From: Spirosoma fluviale
GTDB taxonomy: Bacteria > Bacteroidota > Bacteroidia > Cytophagales > Spirosomataceae
NCBI GenBank assembly: GCA_945860325.1
Contig: CAMARL010000004.1
Location: 1-27,144 of the forward strand
DNA length: 27,144 nucleotides
Direction of reading: 5' to 3'
Shown here: positions 7,919 to 15,160 of the stretch, piece by piece
Position numbering within the stretch: position 1 is the stretch's first letter
How the letters are laid out: each line of letters begins with the position of its first letter
Notes under the pieces: generated by a model
What the model was told of the DNA's origin: nothing
What the model saw: the letters and a program-made list of their open reading frames with translations, nothing else
The model's database searches: none
Made by a program: the position numbers and the translations under genes

Positions 7919-8236
7919 ATGAATCTGATAAAACAGCTTTTTTGGGGCAATTATCGATTTTACTCTATTTCTACGAGTGTATTATTTGTGTGGATGTTTT
8001 TTTTAGATACGAATGATTTGTCTGTTCAATACCGTTTATGGGATGAATTAAGCAATATCAAATCTGAAAAAACCTACTACCAAAAAAAATTAAGGGAGTT
8101 GGAAAAAGAACGCCGACTGGTGATCGGAAACCCTGCTTTATTAGAAAAATACGCAAGAGAAAAGTATTTAATGAAAAAACCGAAAGAAGATATCTTCGTG
8201 GTGGTTGACGAAAATAATCAACCGATCGAACGTTAA
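7919..8236 (+). CDS. DivIC/FtsB-like septum formation initiator
   Basis: This small bitopic membrane protein of 105 residues belongs to the septum formation initiator family (PF04977, FtsB/DivIC). It has a short cytoplasmic N-terminus, one transmembrane segment at about residues 15-30 (YSISTSVLFVWMFFL), then a charged coiled-coil region at about 38-68 (LSNIKSEKTYYQKKLRELEKE) and the family's conserved tail GNPALLEKYAREKYLMKKPKEDIFVV. The enolase-then-ftsB order is known from many bacteria including proteobacteria, which supports the call. Its expected role is in the FtsB-FtsL-FtsQ (DivIC-FtsL-DivIB) divisome subcomplex. It shares a transcript with eno and is followed by a strong terminator. 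Confidence 0.88.
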   Translation: MNLIKQLFWGNYRFYSISTSVLFVWMFFLDTNDLSVQYRLWDELSNIKSEKTYYQKKLRELEKERRLVIGNPALLEKYAREKYLMKKPKEDIFVVVDENNQPIER

Positions 8237-8257
8237 TTTTTTATTCAGACGAATAAC

Positions 8258-8290
8258 AAAAAAGCCCTTTCAATGGAAAGGGCTTTTTTT
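8258..8290. terminator. Strong bidirectional intrinsic terminator
   Basis: A perfect 14-bp hairpin has arms at 8258-8271 and 8276-8289 around a 4-base loop. Its base is A6 on the left and T6-T7 on the right, and the core is GCCCTTTC/GAAAGGGC. The T-tracts on both strands make it suitable for ending eno-divIC from the left and gpmI-neuD from the right. Its right edge touches the stop codon of the acyltransferase gene. Confidence 0.93.
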
Positions 8291-8948
8291 ATATCTTAAT
8301 GTCTTTACTAGACAAACTTGATTTTTCAGCTGGATTTCCTTTCCAAATACTCCAAGGTTCCGTTTTTTGACGAGTTAAATTCGCTCCCATGGCAATTAAA
8401 GTCCCCTCTCCTAAAACTGATTTGTCTCGAATCGTAGCGTTGACGCCAAAAAAACAATAATCCCCCACTTCACAGCGCCCAGAAAGTACGACATGAGAGG
8501 TGAAAAATACGTGATCCCCAATGATTCCATGGTGACCGATATGGTTGCCAGACCACAAAACGCAATTATTTCCAATCGTCACATAAGGCTGTATCGTATT
8601 GTCCTCTAAAATAAAACAATTCTCGCCAATCTTGTCTGTCAGGACCGTAGCATGAGAGCTCACATAAGAAATATAAGCATATCCTTTTTCTAAACCCTGT
8701 TCGTAGACCCTTGCCCGAACTTGGTTCATGTTTTTTTCCGTTAATGGCGCAAAGAATTTAAACTCCGCAGGGGGATACATTTGTTCAACCGTTTCAAAAG
8801 GAACTAAAGGCAAGCCGTGAAAAAGATCTTCCTCAATGAACTCTTCCTCTACTGTAAAAGCAACTACCTCATGCTCACTATCATTTTGTAAATAATAGAG
8901 TGCCAGTTCAGCGGTCAGGGTATTCCCAAATATGACAATTTTAGACAT
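8289..8948 (-). CDS. NeuD-like left-handed beta-helix acyltransferase
   Basis: This 219-residue protein resembles the NeuD/PglD sugar O- or N-acyltransferase family. The N-terminal part (about 1-90) begins with a nucleotide-binding-like strand MSKIVIFGNTLTAELALYYL. The remainder (about 95-205) is a left-handed beta-helix of hexapeptide repeats (for example CFILEDNTIQPYVTIGNNCV and GDYCFFGVNATIRDKSVLG), with a likely catalytic His pair in HIGHHGIIGD (139-140). It is expected to be a cytosolic trimer using acetyl-CoA or a related donor. No sialic acid, pseudaminic acid or bacillosamine genes are nearby, so the acceptor is unknown. It sits 11 bp downstream of gpmI and ends at a strong terminator, so it is probably the second gene of that operon. 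Confidence 0.85.
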   Translation of the reverse strand: MSKIVIFGNTLTAELALYYLQNDSEHEVVAFTVEEEFIEEDLFHGLPLVPFETVEQMYPPAEFKFFAPLTEKNMNQVRARVYEQGLEKGYAYISYVSSHATVLTDKIGENCFILEDNTIQPYVTIGNNCVLWSGNHIGHHGIIGDHVFFTSHVVLSGRCEVGDYCFFGVNATIRDKSVLGEGTLIAMGANLTRQKTEPWSIWKGNPAEKSSLSSKDIKI

Positions 8949-8959
8949 AATAAAGCTAT

Positions 8960-10480
8960 TTAAAACAAGGCCACCCCTGTCATTTCCTTGGGTTGATCCA
9001 CCCCCATTAATTTTAAGATCGTTGGCGATACATCACCTAATTTACCATCCAATAACGTAGGATGAAAATCATTATCCACTAAAATACAAGGTACTAAATT
9101 TGTTGAATGCGCTGTATTGGGCGAACCATCTTCATTAATCATGACATCCGCATTTCCATGGTCAGCGATGATAATAAAAGAATATCCGTGCTTTAAGCCC
9201 ACATTAACCACCGACTCCGCACAAGCATCTACGGTTTCCACTGCCTTTACAACCGCTTGAAAAACACCTGTATGGCCAACCATATCAGGGTTTGCGAAAT
9301 TTAAACAAACAAAATCAACTTCCTCTTTTTCTAATTCAGGTACTAAAGCATCTCTTAATTCAGCCGCCGACATTTCCGGTTGCAAATCATAGGTAGCCAC
9401 TTTAGGAGAATTACGCATCAAATTAGTTTGTCCGATAAATGGATTTTCCCTTCCTCCTGAAAAGAAAAAAGTCACATGTGGGTATTTTTCAGTTTCAGCG
9501 ATACGAATTTGTTTTTTACCGGCCCCCTCTAAAACCTCCCCCATCGTCATCGGCAAATTAGAATCATTAAATATCACATGAACCCCTTTGAATTCTTTGT
9601 CATATTCTGTCATTGTCAAGTAGTACAAATCCAAATGTTTCATTCCTTGTTCAGGAAAATCTTTTTGGATCAAAGCCTGCGTGATTTCTCTACCTCGATC
9701 GGTCCTAAAATTGAAACAAATGACCACATCACCTGATTCAATATTTCCTTTTGGGGTGCCATCAGCATTTGTCATAATGATGGGTTTGATAAACTCATCC
9801 GTCACTCCATCTGCATAACTTTTAGCAATAGAGGCTAAAACATCTTGGCTCGCATCACCGGTTCCGTGAACCATCGCGTTGTAAGCAAGGGCTACTCGCT
9901 CCCAGCGATTATCACGATCCATCGCAAAATAACGACCTGTAACGGTTGCAATTTGCGTATTGGTTTTTAGGGTATGTTGGTATAAATCGGTCAAAAAATT
10001 CAAGCCAGATTTAGGATCCGTATCCCGACCATCTGTAAAAGCGTGAACAAATACCTTTTTTAAACCCGCCTCCGAAGCGGTGGTCAACAAAGATTTCAAA
10101 TGCTCGATGTGGGCGTGAACACCGCCATCAGATACGAGGCCAATAAAATGGACTGATTTGTTATTTTGAGCAGCATAATCAAAGGCCTTGGCTAGTTCTA
10201 CTTCCTGGCCTAAGGTATTTTCTTTAACTGCTTTATTGATTCTAACTAAGTTTTGATAGACAACTCGGCCTGCGCCTAAATTCATGTGCCCCACTTCCGA
10301 ATTTCCCATTTGGCCTTCAGGCAAACCCACAGCTAAACCAGATGCTTCTAATTTTGCATGTGGATACTTTTGATAAAGGGAGTCAATAAAAGGTGTTTTT
10401 GCTGCGTCAATAGCAGATACTTTTGGGTTGGTCGCTATGCCCCAACCATCTAAAATCATTAATACTACTTTTTTATTCAC
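8960..10480 (-). CDS. gpmI: Cofactor-independent phosphoglycerate mutase
   Basis: This is 2,3-bisphosphoglycerate-independent phosphoglycerate mutase, interconverting 3- and 2-phosphoglycerate, cytosolic, 506 residues, the normal length for the Mn-dependent iPGM family. The metal and phospho-enzyme residues of the alkaline-phosphatase-like domain are present: Asp11 in LMILDGWG, the nucleophile Ser61 in MGNSEVGHMNLGAGR, and near the C-terminus NPDMVGHTG, IIADHGNAD and NTAHSTNLVP. The intervening phosphotransferase domain shows HAFTDGRDTDP and TVTGRYFAMDRDNRWER. It is the first gene of a minus-strand unit followed by the NeuD-like gene. The promoter should lie in 10481-10530; a TATTTTG-like sequence occurs there on the minus strand. 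It is separated from enolase only by convergent partners, which groups lower glycolysis in one locus. Confidence 0.98.
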   Translation of the reverse strand: MNKKVVLMILDGWGIATNPKVSAIDAAKTPFIDSLYQKYPHAKLEASGLAVGLPEGQMGNSEVGHMNLGAGRVVYQNLVRINKAVKENTLGQEVELAKAFDYAAQNNKSVHFIGLVSDGGVHAHIEHLKSLLTTASEAGLKKVFVHAFTDGRDTDPKSGLNFLTDLYQHTLKTNTQIATVTGRYFAMDRDNRWERVALAYNAMVHGTGDASQDVLASIAKSYADGVTDEFIKPIIMTNADGTPKGNIESGDVVICFNFRTDRGREITQALIQKDFPEQGMKHLDLYYLTMTEYDKEFKGVHVIFNDSNLPMTMGEVLEGAGKKQIRIAETEKYPHVTFFFSGGRENPFIGQTNLMRNSPKVATYDLQPEMSAAELRDALVPELEKEEVDFVCLNFANPDMVGHTGVFQAVVKAVETVDACAESVVNVGLKHGYSFIIIADHGNADVMINEDGSPNTAHSTNLVPCILVDNDFHPTLLDGKLGDVSPTILKLMGVDQPKEMTGVALF

Positions 10481-10530
10481 AGAAATTTTGCTTACAATTT
10501 TATAAAATTAACCAAAATACAGATAAATGT

Positions 10531-11217
10531 CTATTGACGTTCGCTCATTTGTTTAGACAATGACAAAATATCTTTCACCTCTACAATGTTTTTTTGATAC
10601 CCAAAAACCGCACCCTCAATCATTGCATTCCCTAATTCTGATAACCTAGATGTGTGATTGGGTATGATTACTTTGAAAAATGGATAAATCCAGTCAAGGT
10701 ATTTGTAATAAGGTAGTGTATTTTTCATGCCGGTAGTAGGCTGTAAGTATCCCGGTCTAAATGCATACGTATTTTTAAAGCCCAATTTAGCCAAGTCGTT
10801 TTCCGTTTTTCCTTTAACACGCGCCCACATGACCAATCCTTTTTCTGTGGAGTCCGTTGCCGAACCTGATATGTAACTGAAGGTCATGTTGGGGTTCGAT
10901 TTTGCCAAAACGGCTGCAAAACCAATCGTCAACGTATGCGTTTTCAACGTAAATTCCTCTTCTTTCATGCCGATGGAAGAAACACCCAAGCAAAATAAAC
11001 AGGCGTCATACGTATGAACTATTTCACTCAAACTCTCTGGTTTATAAAAATCAAGCAATTGGAATTCTTTCAATTTTGGATGAATGTAACCCGTAGGCTT
11101 ACGCCCGATCACTAAAACCTCCTCAATATAGATTGAATTAAGCGCTTCATGTAGGACCCCTTCGCCCACCATTCCCGTAGCACCTGTAATTATAATTTTG
11201 ATTTTAACTTTTTCCAT
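10531..11217 (-). CDS. Atypical SDR, NAD(P)-binding epimerase-like protein
   Basis: This 228-residue Rossmann-fold protein belongs to the atypical short-chain dehydrogenase/NmrA-like group. The dinucleotide-binding loop TGATGMVGEG is at residues 11-20. A cofactor-discriminating stretch follows (VLVIGRKPTG), and the substrate side shows FSYISGSATDS and MWARVKGKTEN. In classical SDRs the catalytic pair is YxxxK; here the corresponding position appears to be WARVK, so Trp may replace Tyr. I believe this is shared with its closest relatives rather than a mutation. That suggests a non-canonical or non-redox role. It is on its own transcript, head-to-head with the Dabb gene across 39 bp. No operon partner points to a substrate. 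Confidence 0.82.
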   Translation of the reverse strand: MEKVKIKIIITGATGMVGEGVLHEALNSIYIEEVLVIGRKPTGYIHPKLKEFQLLDFYKPESLSEIVHTYDACLFCLGVSSIGMKEEEFTLKTHTLTIGFAAVLAKSNPNMTFSYISGSATDSTEKGLVMWARVKGKTENDLAKLGFKNTYAFRPGYLQPTTGMKNTLPYYKYLDWIYPFFKVIIPNHTSRLSELGNAMIEGAVFGYQKNIVEVKDILSLSKQMSERQ

Positions 11218-11256
11218 AGTAGAATTGAATATATTTTAATTAAAAAAATCCAAAAA

Positions 11257-11649
11257 ATGACTGACCGACGTACATTTATTCAACAATCTGGGCTGATGGC
11301 CGCGGGATTGTCAAATGGCTTAAACGCTCCTGCCTCTATGACTTTTATACATCACGTACTTTTTTGGGCCAAAAATCCTGAAAATCAATCTGAAAAAGAC
11401 CAATTATTCAAGGCCTTAAAATCCTTAGGCAAATTGCCTATGATTCAATCCGCTCATGTGGGAAAGCCTATCGTTACAGACTTTGACAAACCCGTTACAG
11501 AAGCTAGCTATACCTTTTCCGTGGTGTTAATCTTTGATAACGCTGAAAAAGAAAAGGAATATCTATATCATCCATTACATAAAAAATTCATCGATGACAA
11601 CAAGCATTTATGGGGAAAAGTTCAAGTTTTTGACTCCCAAATGATCTAA
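11257..11649 (+). CDS. Dabb-domain protein with Tat-like signal
   Basis: This 130-residue protein has two parts. Residues 1-27 look like a twin-arginine signal: DRRTFIQQSGLMAAGL, with the Arg pair at 4-5, a short hydrophobic run and a small-residue cleavage region. Residues 28-130 match the stress-responsive dimeric alpha/beta barrel (Dabb, PF07876): MTFIHHVLFWAKNP, a central SYTFSVVLIF strand, and the closing YHPLHKKFIDDNKHLW. The function of most Dabb proteins is unknown; some bind or act on small aromatic or polyketide-like molecules. An internal ATG at 11338 would produce a bare cytosolic Dabb domain, but the in-frame Tat-like leader favours the start at 11257. It is followed by a hairpin terminator that extends into the convergent gene. 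Confidence 0.82.
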   Translation: MTDRRTFIQQSGLMAAGLSNGLNAPASMTFIHHVLFWAKNPENQSEKDQLFKALKSLGKLPMIQSAHVGKPIVTDFDKPVTEASYTFSVVLIFDNAEKEKEYLYHPLHKKFIDDNKHLWGKVQVFDSQMI

Positions 11650-11672
11650 AAGCTATCCCGATTATTTCCTTA

Positions 11673-11717
11673 CGTGCTCATTAAATTTTCAACGAAATTT
11701 AGTGAGCATGTTTTTTT
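11673..11717 (+). terminator. Intrinsic terminator overlapping the convergent gene's 3' end
   Basis: The arms at 11673-11688 and 11695-11710 pair over 16 positions (two of them G-U wobbles in plus-strand RNA) around a 6-base loop and are followed by T7 at 11711-11717. It should end transcription of the Dabb gene. The right arm and T-tract lie inside the last codons and stop of the minus-strand TVP38-like gene. There is no T-tract on the minus strand, so it looks one-directional. Confidence 0.75.
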
Positions 11718-12406
11718 GCTAAATAAAACATGCCCGCTCCTGATGAAATTAAAAGGGCGAGGCTAACAAAGTCTTGCCAATGAGCACTTTGCGGATTATT
11801 CCATAAATATTCAATCGATTTTGCCTGCATGCCCGTCCAAACGGCCAACAAAGTTCTAGGTAACATCCCCAATGTCCCTGCGATAAAAAATTTCTGAGCG
11901 CTTACGCCCAAAAATGCCATAATGGCGTTCGTGATGGCAAAGGGAAATACGGGGGATAGTCGGGCTAAAAATACCCAAGAAAATGAATTTGACTGAACAT
12001 GGTCTAAAAATGAAGCTGATTTAAATTTTGATTTAATGAAAGTCAAAATAGCCTCCCCCTTAAATAATTTAGCGACAAAAAAACCAAGCAAAGAAGCCAT
12101 GGAATAAGCGATGATTAAAGGTATTAGGCCATTTAATCCCCAGATGTACCCAGTAAACAAAGCAAAAAAAGTGGTTGGGCTAAAAGCGAGGCCCATGATA
12201 AAAATGGCTAAACACCAAAAAACAAAAAGGTCAAGACCCTGTAAAGATTGAAAAAAATCAGGATTAGAAATGGCATAATAACCCAAGACGCTGCTTGAAA
12301 CTAAAGGCAATGCCCCCATCCAAACAAGGTATAAAACTTCAATAATAATTTTGCGACTGAATGGCATGGGCTTGGGTTGGGCCAACAAAGATACATCAGT
12401 TTTCAT
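11699..12406 (-). CDS. TVP38/TMEM64 (VTT-domain) membrane protein
   Basis: This is an integral membrane protein of 235 residues with about six hydrophobic segments, matching the TVP38/TMEM64 branch of the VTT (SNARE-associated, PF09335) family related to DedA. Typical marks are the segment FFALFTGYIWGLNGLIPLIIAYSMASLLGFFVAKLF and the re-entrant block FLARLSPVFPFAITNAIMAFLGVSAQKFFIAGTLGMLPRT, in which the R-x-S-P/F-P-F-xx-N pattern is the family signature. Bacterial relatives are linked to lipid scrambling or flipping, envelope stress and, in some cases, undecaprenyl-phosphate recycling; the exact role here is unknown. It is divergent from hisH over 55 bp. Its stop lies in the terminator of the neighbouring Dabb gene. 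Confidence 0.9.
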   Translation of the reverse strand: MKTDVSLLAQPKPMPFSRKIIIEVLYLVWMGALPLVSSSVLGYYAISNPDFFQSLQGLDLFVFWCLAIFIMGLAFSPTTFFALFTGYIWGLNGLIPLIIAYSMASLLGFFVAKLFKGEAILTFIKSKFKSASFLDHVQSNSFSWVFLARLSPVFPFAITNAIMAFLGVSAQKFFIAGTLGMLPRTLLAVWTGMQAKSIEYLWNNPQSAHWQDFVSLALLISSGAGMFYLAKKHAH

Positions 12407-12424
12407 AATGCAAGCCCTTTTCCC

Positions 12425-12432
12425 TACCTTTG
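12425..12432 (+). promoter_or_regulatory. Bacteroidota -7 promoter element of the his operon
   Basis: TACCTTTG fits TAnnTTTG exactly and lies 29 bp before the hisH start, within the 55-bp gap to the divergent TVP38-like gene. No -33 match is evident. There is no room for a long attenuator leader, and no His-codon run is visible. Confidence 0.5.
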
Positions 12433-12461
12433 CAACGCGTTTTGCGCATTAATTTCTTCAA

Positions 12462-13049
12462 ATGAACATTGCTATTATTAAATATAATGCGGGTAATGTG
12501 GCTTCGGTCATGTATGCTTTAGATAGAATCGGGGCAAAATATACATGGACTGATGATGAAAAAGTAATCCAAGCCGCTGATAAAGTGATCTTTCCAGGAG
12601 TGGGTGAAGCAAGTACGGCCATGGCCTATTTGAAGGAGAAGAAATTAGATCAATTAATTCCCACGCTTAAGCAACCGGTATTGGCGACCTGCATTGGAAT
12701 GCAATTATTATGTAAACATTCTGAGGAAAATAATACGGATTGTATGGGCGTTTTTGATGTAAACATTATACGTTTTCAATCGACCGCATTAAAAATTCCT
12801 CACATAGGCTGGAATTCCATCAAAGCACATGGTGAAAACGACCTCATGAAAGGCTTGAATGAAACAGAATTTGTCTATTTCGTTCACTCATTTTACGCGC
12901 CTGTTTATCAGGATACTTCGGCTATTTGTAATTATATACAGCCTTTTTCAGCGATGTTGCAAAAGGATAATTTTTTTGCGGCACAATTTCATGCTGAAAT
13001 CAGTGGAAAAGTGGGCCAAAAAATCATACAAAACTTTTTAGATTTATAA
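12462..13049 (+). CDS. hisH: Imidazole glycerol phosphate synthase, glutaminase subunit HisH
   Basis: This class I glutamine amidotransferase, 195 residues, releases ammonia from glutamine and passes it to HisF for imidazole glycerol phosphate formation in histidine biosynthesis. The N-terminal IIKYNAGNVASVMYALDRIG and the oxyanion region VIFPGVGEAS are typical. The nucleophile is Cys77 in LATCIGMQLL. The remaining triad members are His177 and Glu179 in QFHAEISG. Most HisH proteins have HPE here; the Pro is Ala in this sequence, with all three catalytic residues kept. It is the first gene of the his cluster with its own promoter element and is followed after 6 bp by hisA. Confidence 0.96.
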   Translation: MNIAIIKYNAGNVASVMYALDRIGAKYTWTDDEKVIQAADKVIFPGVGEASTAMAYLKEKKLDQLIPTLKQPVLATCIGMQLLCKHSEENNTDCMGVFDVNIIRFQSTALKIPHIGWNSIKAHGENDLMKGLNETEFVYFVHSFYAPVYQDTSAICNYIQPFSAMLQKDNFFAAQFHAEISGKVGQKIIQNFLDL

Positions 13050-13055
13050 TCCATT

Positions 13056-13790
13056 ATGTTCCAAATCATTCCAGCCATAGATTTAATTGAAGGCCAATGT
13101 GTCCGATTGACACAGGGTGATTATGCACAAAAAAAAGTGTACTCGTCGGATCCTCTAGAAGTAGCCAAGGCATTTGAGGGCGCGGGAATTAAGCGGTTGC
13201 ACTTAGTGGATTTGGATGGAGCAAAGGCAAAAAAAATTATTAATATCCATGTTCTAGAGCGGATTGCCCAAGGGACTTCGTTACACATCGATTTTGGTGG
13301 TGGCGTTCAATCCGATGAAATGATCGACTTAGCCTTTTCGGCGGGGGCAGCTCAAATAACGGCAGGAAGTATTGCGGTTAAAAATAGGGACATGGTCATA
13401 GGTTGGTTCCAAAAATATGGAGCGGACAAAATCATTGTGGGCGCGGATGCTCACCATGAGCAGATCGCTGTTTCGGGTTGGCAAGAAAATTCAAATATTT
13501 CCATATTTGACTTCTTAACTGATTATGAGAATGCTGGAGCGCGCTACATTATTTCTACGGATGTAGCCAAAGATGGACTATTGCAAGGCCCCAGCTTTGA
13601 ATTATATGAAAAAATACAAGCTCAGAATCCTAGTTTACACATCATCGCCAGTGGTGGAGTAGCGAGCATGGACGATTTGAATAAATTAAAAGAAATGAAT
13701 CTTTTTGGCGTCATTGTGGGAAAGGCTTTTTATGAAGGCAGGATCACCTTAGATGAATTAGCTTCATTTTCAAATAACACCTTATGTTAA
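13056..13790 (+). CDS. hisA: ProFAR isomerase HisA
   Basis: This is the phosphoribosylformimino-AICAR-phosphate ribosylformamidine isomerase, a TIM barrel of 244 residues acting just before HisHF in histidine synthesis. Catalytic acid/base residues are Asp9 in IPAIDLIEGQCVRL and Asp131 in VGADAHHEQIAVSGW. The phosphate-binding loops DFGGGVQS (79-86) and IIASGGV near the C-terminus, plus STDVAKDGLLQGP (167-179), complete the duplicated half-barrel pattern. The 3' end overlaps hisF by 7 bp (13784-13790), which indicates translational coupling. No trpF-like PriA features were noted, and separate tryptophan genes are not in view. Confidence 0.97.
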   Translation: MFQIIPAIDLIEGQCVRLTQGDYAQKKVYSSDPLEVAKAFEGAGIKRLHLVDLDGAKAKKIINIHVLERIAQGTSLHIDFGGGVQSDEMIDLAFSAGAAQITAGSIAVKNRDMVIGWFQKYGADKIIVGADAHHEQIAVSGWQENSNISIFDFLTDYENAGARYIISTDVAKDGLLQGPSFELYEKIQAQNPSLHIIASGGVASMDDLNKLKEMNLFGVIVGKAFYEGRITLDELASFSNNTLC

Positions 13791-14539
13791 CAAAAAGAAT
13801 AATCCCCTGTCTTGATATTAAAGAAGGTAGAACCGTGAAGGGGACTAATTTTGTCGACTTGCGTGACGCTGGGGACCCGGTAGAACTAGGGGCATTTTAT
13901 GCGGAAAATGGGGCGGATGAATTGGTTTTTTTAGATATCACGGCAACCATTGACAATCGAAAAACGCTGGTAGAATTAGTGCGACAGGTAGCCCGACAGG
14001 TTAACATTCCGTTTACTGTCGGCGGAGGAATAGGATCCATTGAAGACGTGTCGGCCTTATTAAATGCGGGAGCGGATAAAGTTTCGATTAATTCTTCTGC
14101 GGTTCGCCGACCGGGATTAATTGACGAGTTAGCATTACAATTTGGCTCACAATGCATTATTGTGGCGATAGACACTCGATTTGTGGATGGTGTCGATTGG
14201 GTACACACGCACGGAGGAAGAAATATAACAGCTATTAAAACCATTGAATGGGCGAAGGAGGTCGAGCAAAGAGGTGCAGGAGAAATTCTATTAACCTCCA
14301 TGGATACGGATGGAACAAAAGCTGGATTTGCCAATCAATTAACGGCTGAAATATCTACAAACGCATCCATTCCCATCATTGCCTCGGGTGGTGCGGGAAC
14401 GATGGAAGATTTTTACGACATATTTACGTTGGGAAAAGCGGATGCAGGATTAGCTGCCAGCATCTTTCACTTTAAAGAAATTGAAATTAATGCCTTAAAG
14501 AATTATTTGGCCAAAAAAGGAATTCCCATGCGGATTTAA
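13784..14539 (+). CDS. hisF: Imidazole glycerol phosphate synthase, cyclase subunit HisF
   Basis: This is the cyclase subunit that uses HisH-derived ammonia to convert PRFAR to imidazole glycerol phosphate and AICAR, 251 residues, TIM barrel. The canonical catalytic aspartates fall at the family's usual positions: Asp11 in RIIPCLDIKEGRTVKG and Asp130 in IIVAIDTRFVDG. Other hallmarks are FLDITATIDNR (49-59), FTVGGGIGS (77-85), LLTSMDTDGTKAGF and the terminal phosphate loop IIASGGAGTMEDF. The start overlaps the hisA end by 7 bp. A 23-bp gap separates it from hisIE. Nothing appears degraded. Confidence 0.98.
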   Translation: MLTKRIIPCLDIKEGRTVKGTNFVDLRDAGDPVELGAFYAENGADELVFLDITATIDNRKTLVELVRQVARQVNIPFTVGGGIGSIEDVSALLNAGADKVSINSSAVRRPGLIDELALQFGSQCIIVAIDTRFVDGVDWVHTHGGRNITAIKTIEWAKEVEQRGAGEILLTSMDTDGTKAGFANQLTAEISTNASIPIIASGGAGTMEDFYDIFTLGKADAGLAASIFHFKEIEINALKNYLAKKGIPMRI

Positions 14540-14562
14540 TAAATTCACAGATTATTAACGTT

Positions 14563-15159
14563 ATGAACCAACAACCTGATTTTTCTAAGGGCCTAATTCC
14601 AGCCATTATTCAAGATGCCAAAACACAAAAAGTGTTGATGCTAGGCTACATGAATGAAGAGGCTTATCTTAAAACGATCGCAGAAAAAAGGGTAACTTTT
14701 TTTTCTCGATCAAAAAATCGCTTGTGGACTAAGGGGGAAACCTCTGAAAATTATTTAGGGGTAGTCAATATCCTCGTGGATTGTGATCAAGACACGATTT
14801 TAATTCAAGCAAATCCAGAGGGGCCGACCTGTCATACGGGAGCAGATACTTGTTTCAATGAGTCCAATCAAGATAATGCGGCATGGTTAGATTACTTAAA
14901 GCATGTCATTCGGTCTCGGAAAAATGAAACCGCTGAGAAATCATATACTGCCTCTTTGTTCCAAAAAGGCACGCATAAAATTGCCCAAAAAGTGGGAGAA
15001 GAGGCTGTTGAATTAGTGATAGAAGCCTTAATGAAGAATGACGATTTGTTCAAAGGTGAGGCCGCTGATTTAATCTTTCACCTATTAGTCTTGTTGGAAG
15101 ACCGAGGAATCGGCCTGGAAGAAGTCATTAAATTGCTACAAGAAAGACATCAAAAATAA
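14563..15159 (+). CDS. hisIE: Bifunctional HisIE (PRA-CH / PRA-PH)
   Basis: This fused enzyme of 198 residues performs two early histidine steps: PRA-PH hydrolyses phosphoribosyl-ATP to PR-AMP, and PRA-CH opens the PR-AMP ring. The N-terminal HisI domain (about 1-112) carries VLMLGYMNEEAYLKT, WTKGETSENYL, the Mg-binding LVDCDQDT (71-78) and the zinc-site block PTCHTGADTCF (88-98). The C-terminal HisE domain (about 128-198) has KGTHKIAQKVGEEAVELVIEA, DLFKGEAADLIFHLLVLLEDRG and a terminal helix, typical of the all-alpha MazG-like fold. A single base separates its stop from the next gene, a small membrane protein. It ends the enzymatic part of the his operon. Confidence 0.97.
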   Translation: MNQQPDFSKGLIPAIIQDAKTQKVLMLGYMNEEAYLKTIAEKRVTFFSRSKNRLWTKGETSENYLGVVNILVDCDQDTILIQANPEGPTCHTGADTCFNESNQDNAAWLDYLKHVIRSRKNETAEKSYTASLFQKGTHKIAQKVGEEAVELVIEALMKNDDLFKGEAADLIFHLLVLLEDRGIGLEEVIKLLQERHQK

Positions 15160-15160
15160 T

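Noticed and set aside
13897..14334. 145-codon open frame antisense to hisF
   Set aside because: HisF on the other strand is complete and canonical; this frame shows no recognisable motif.
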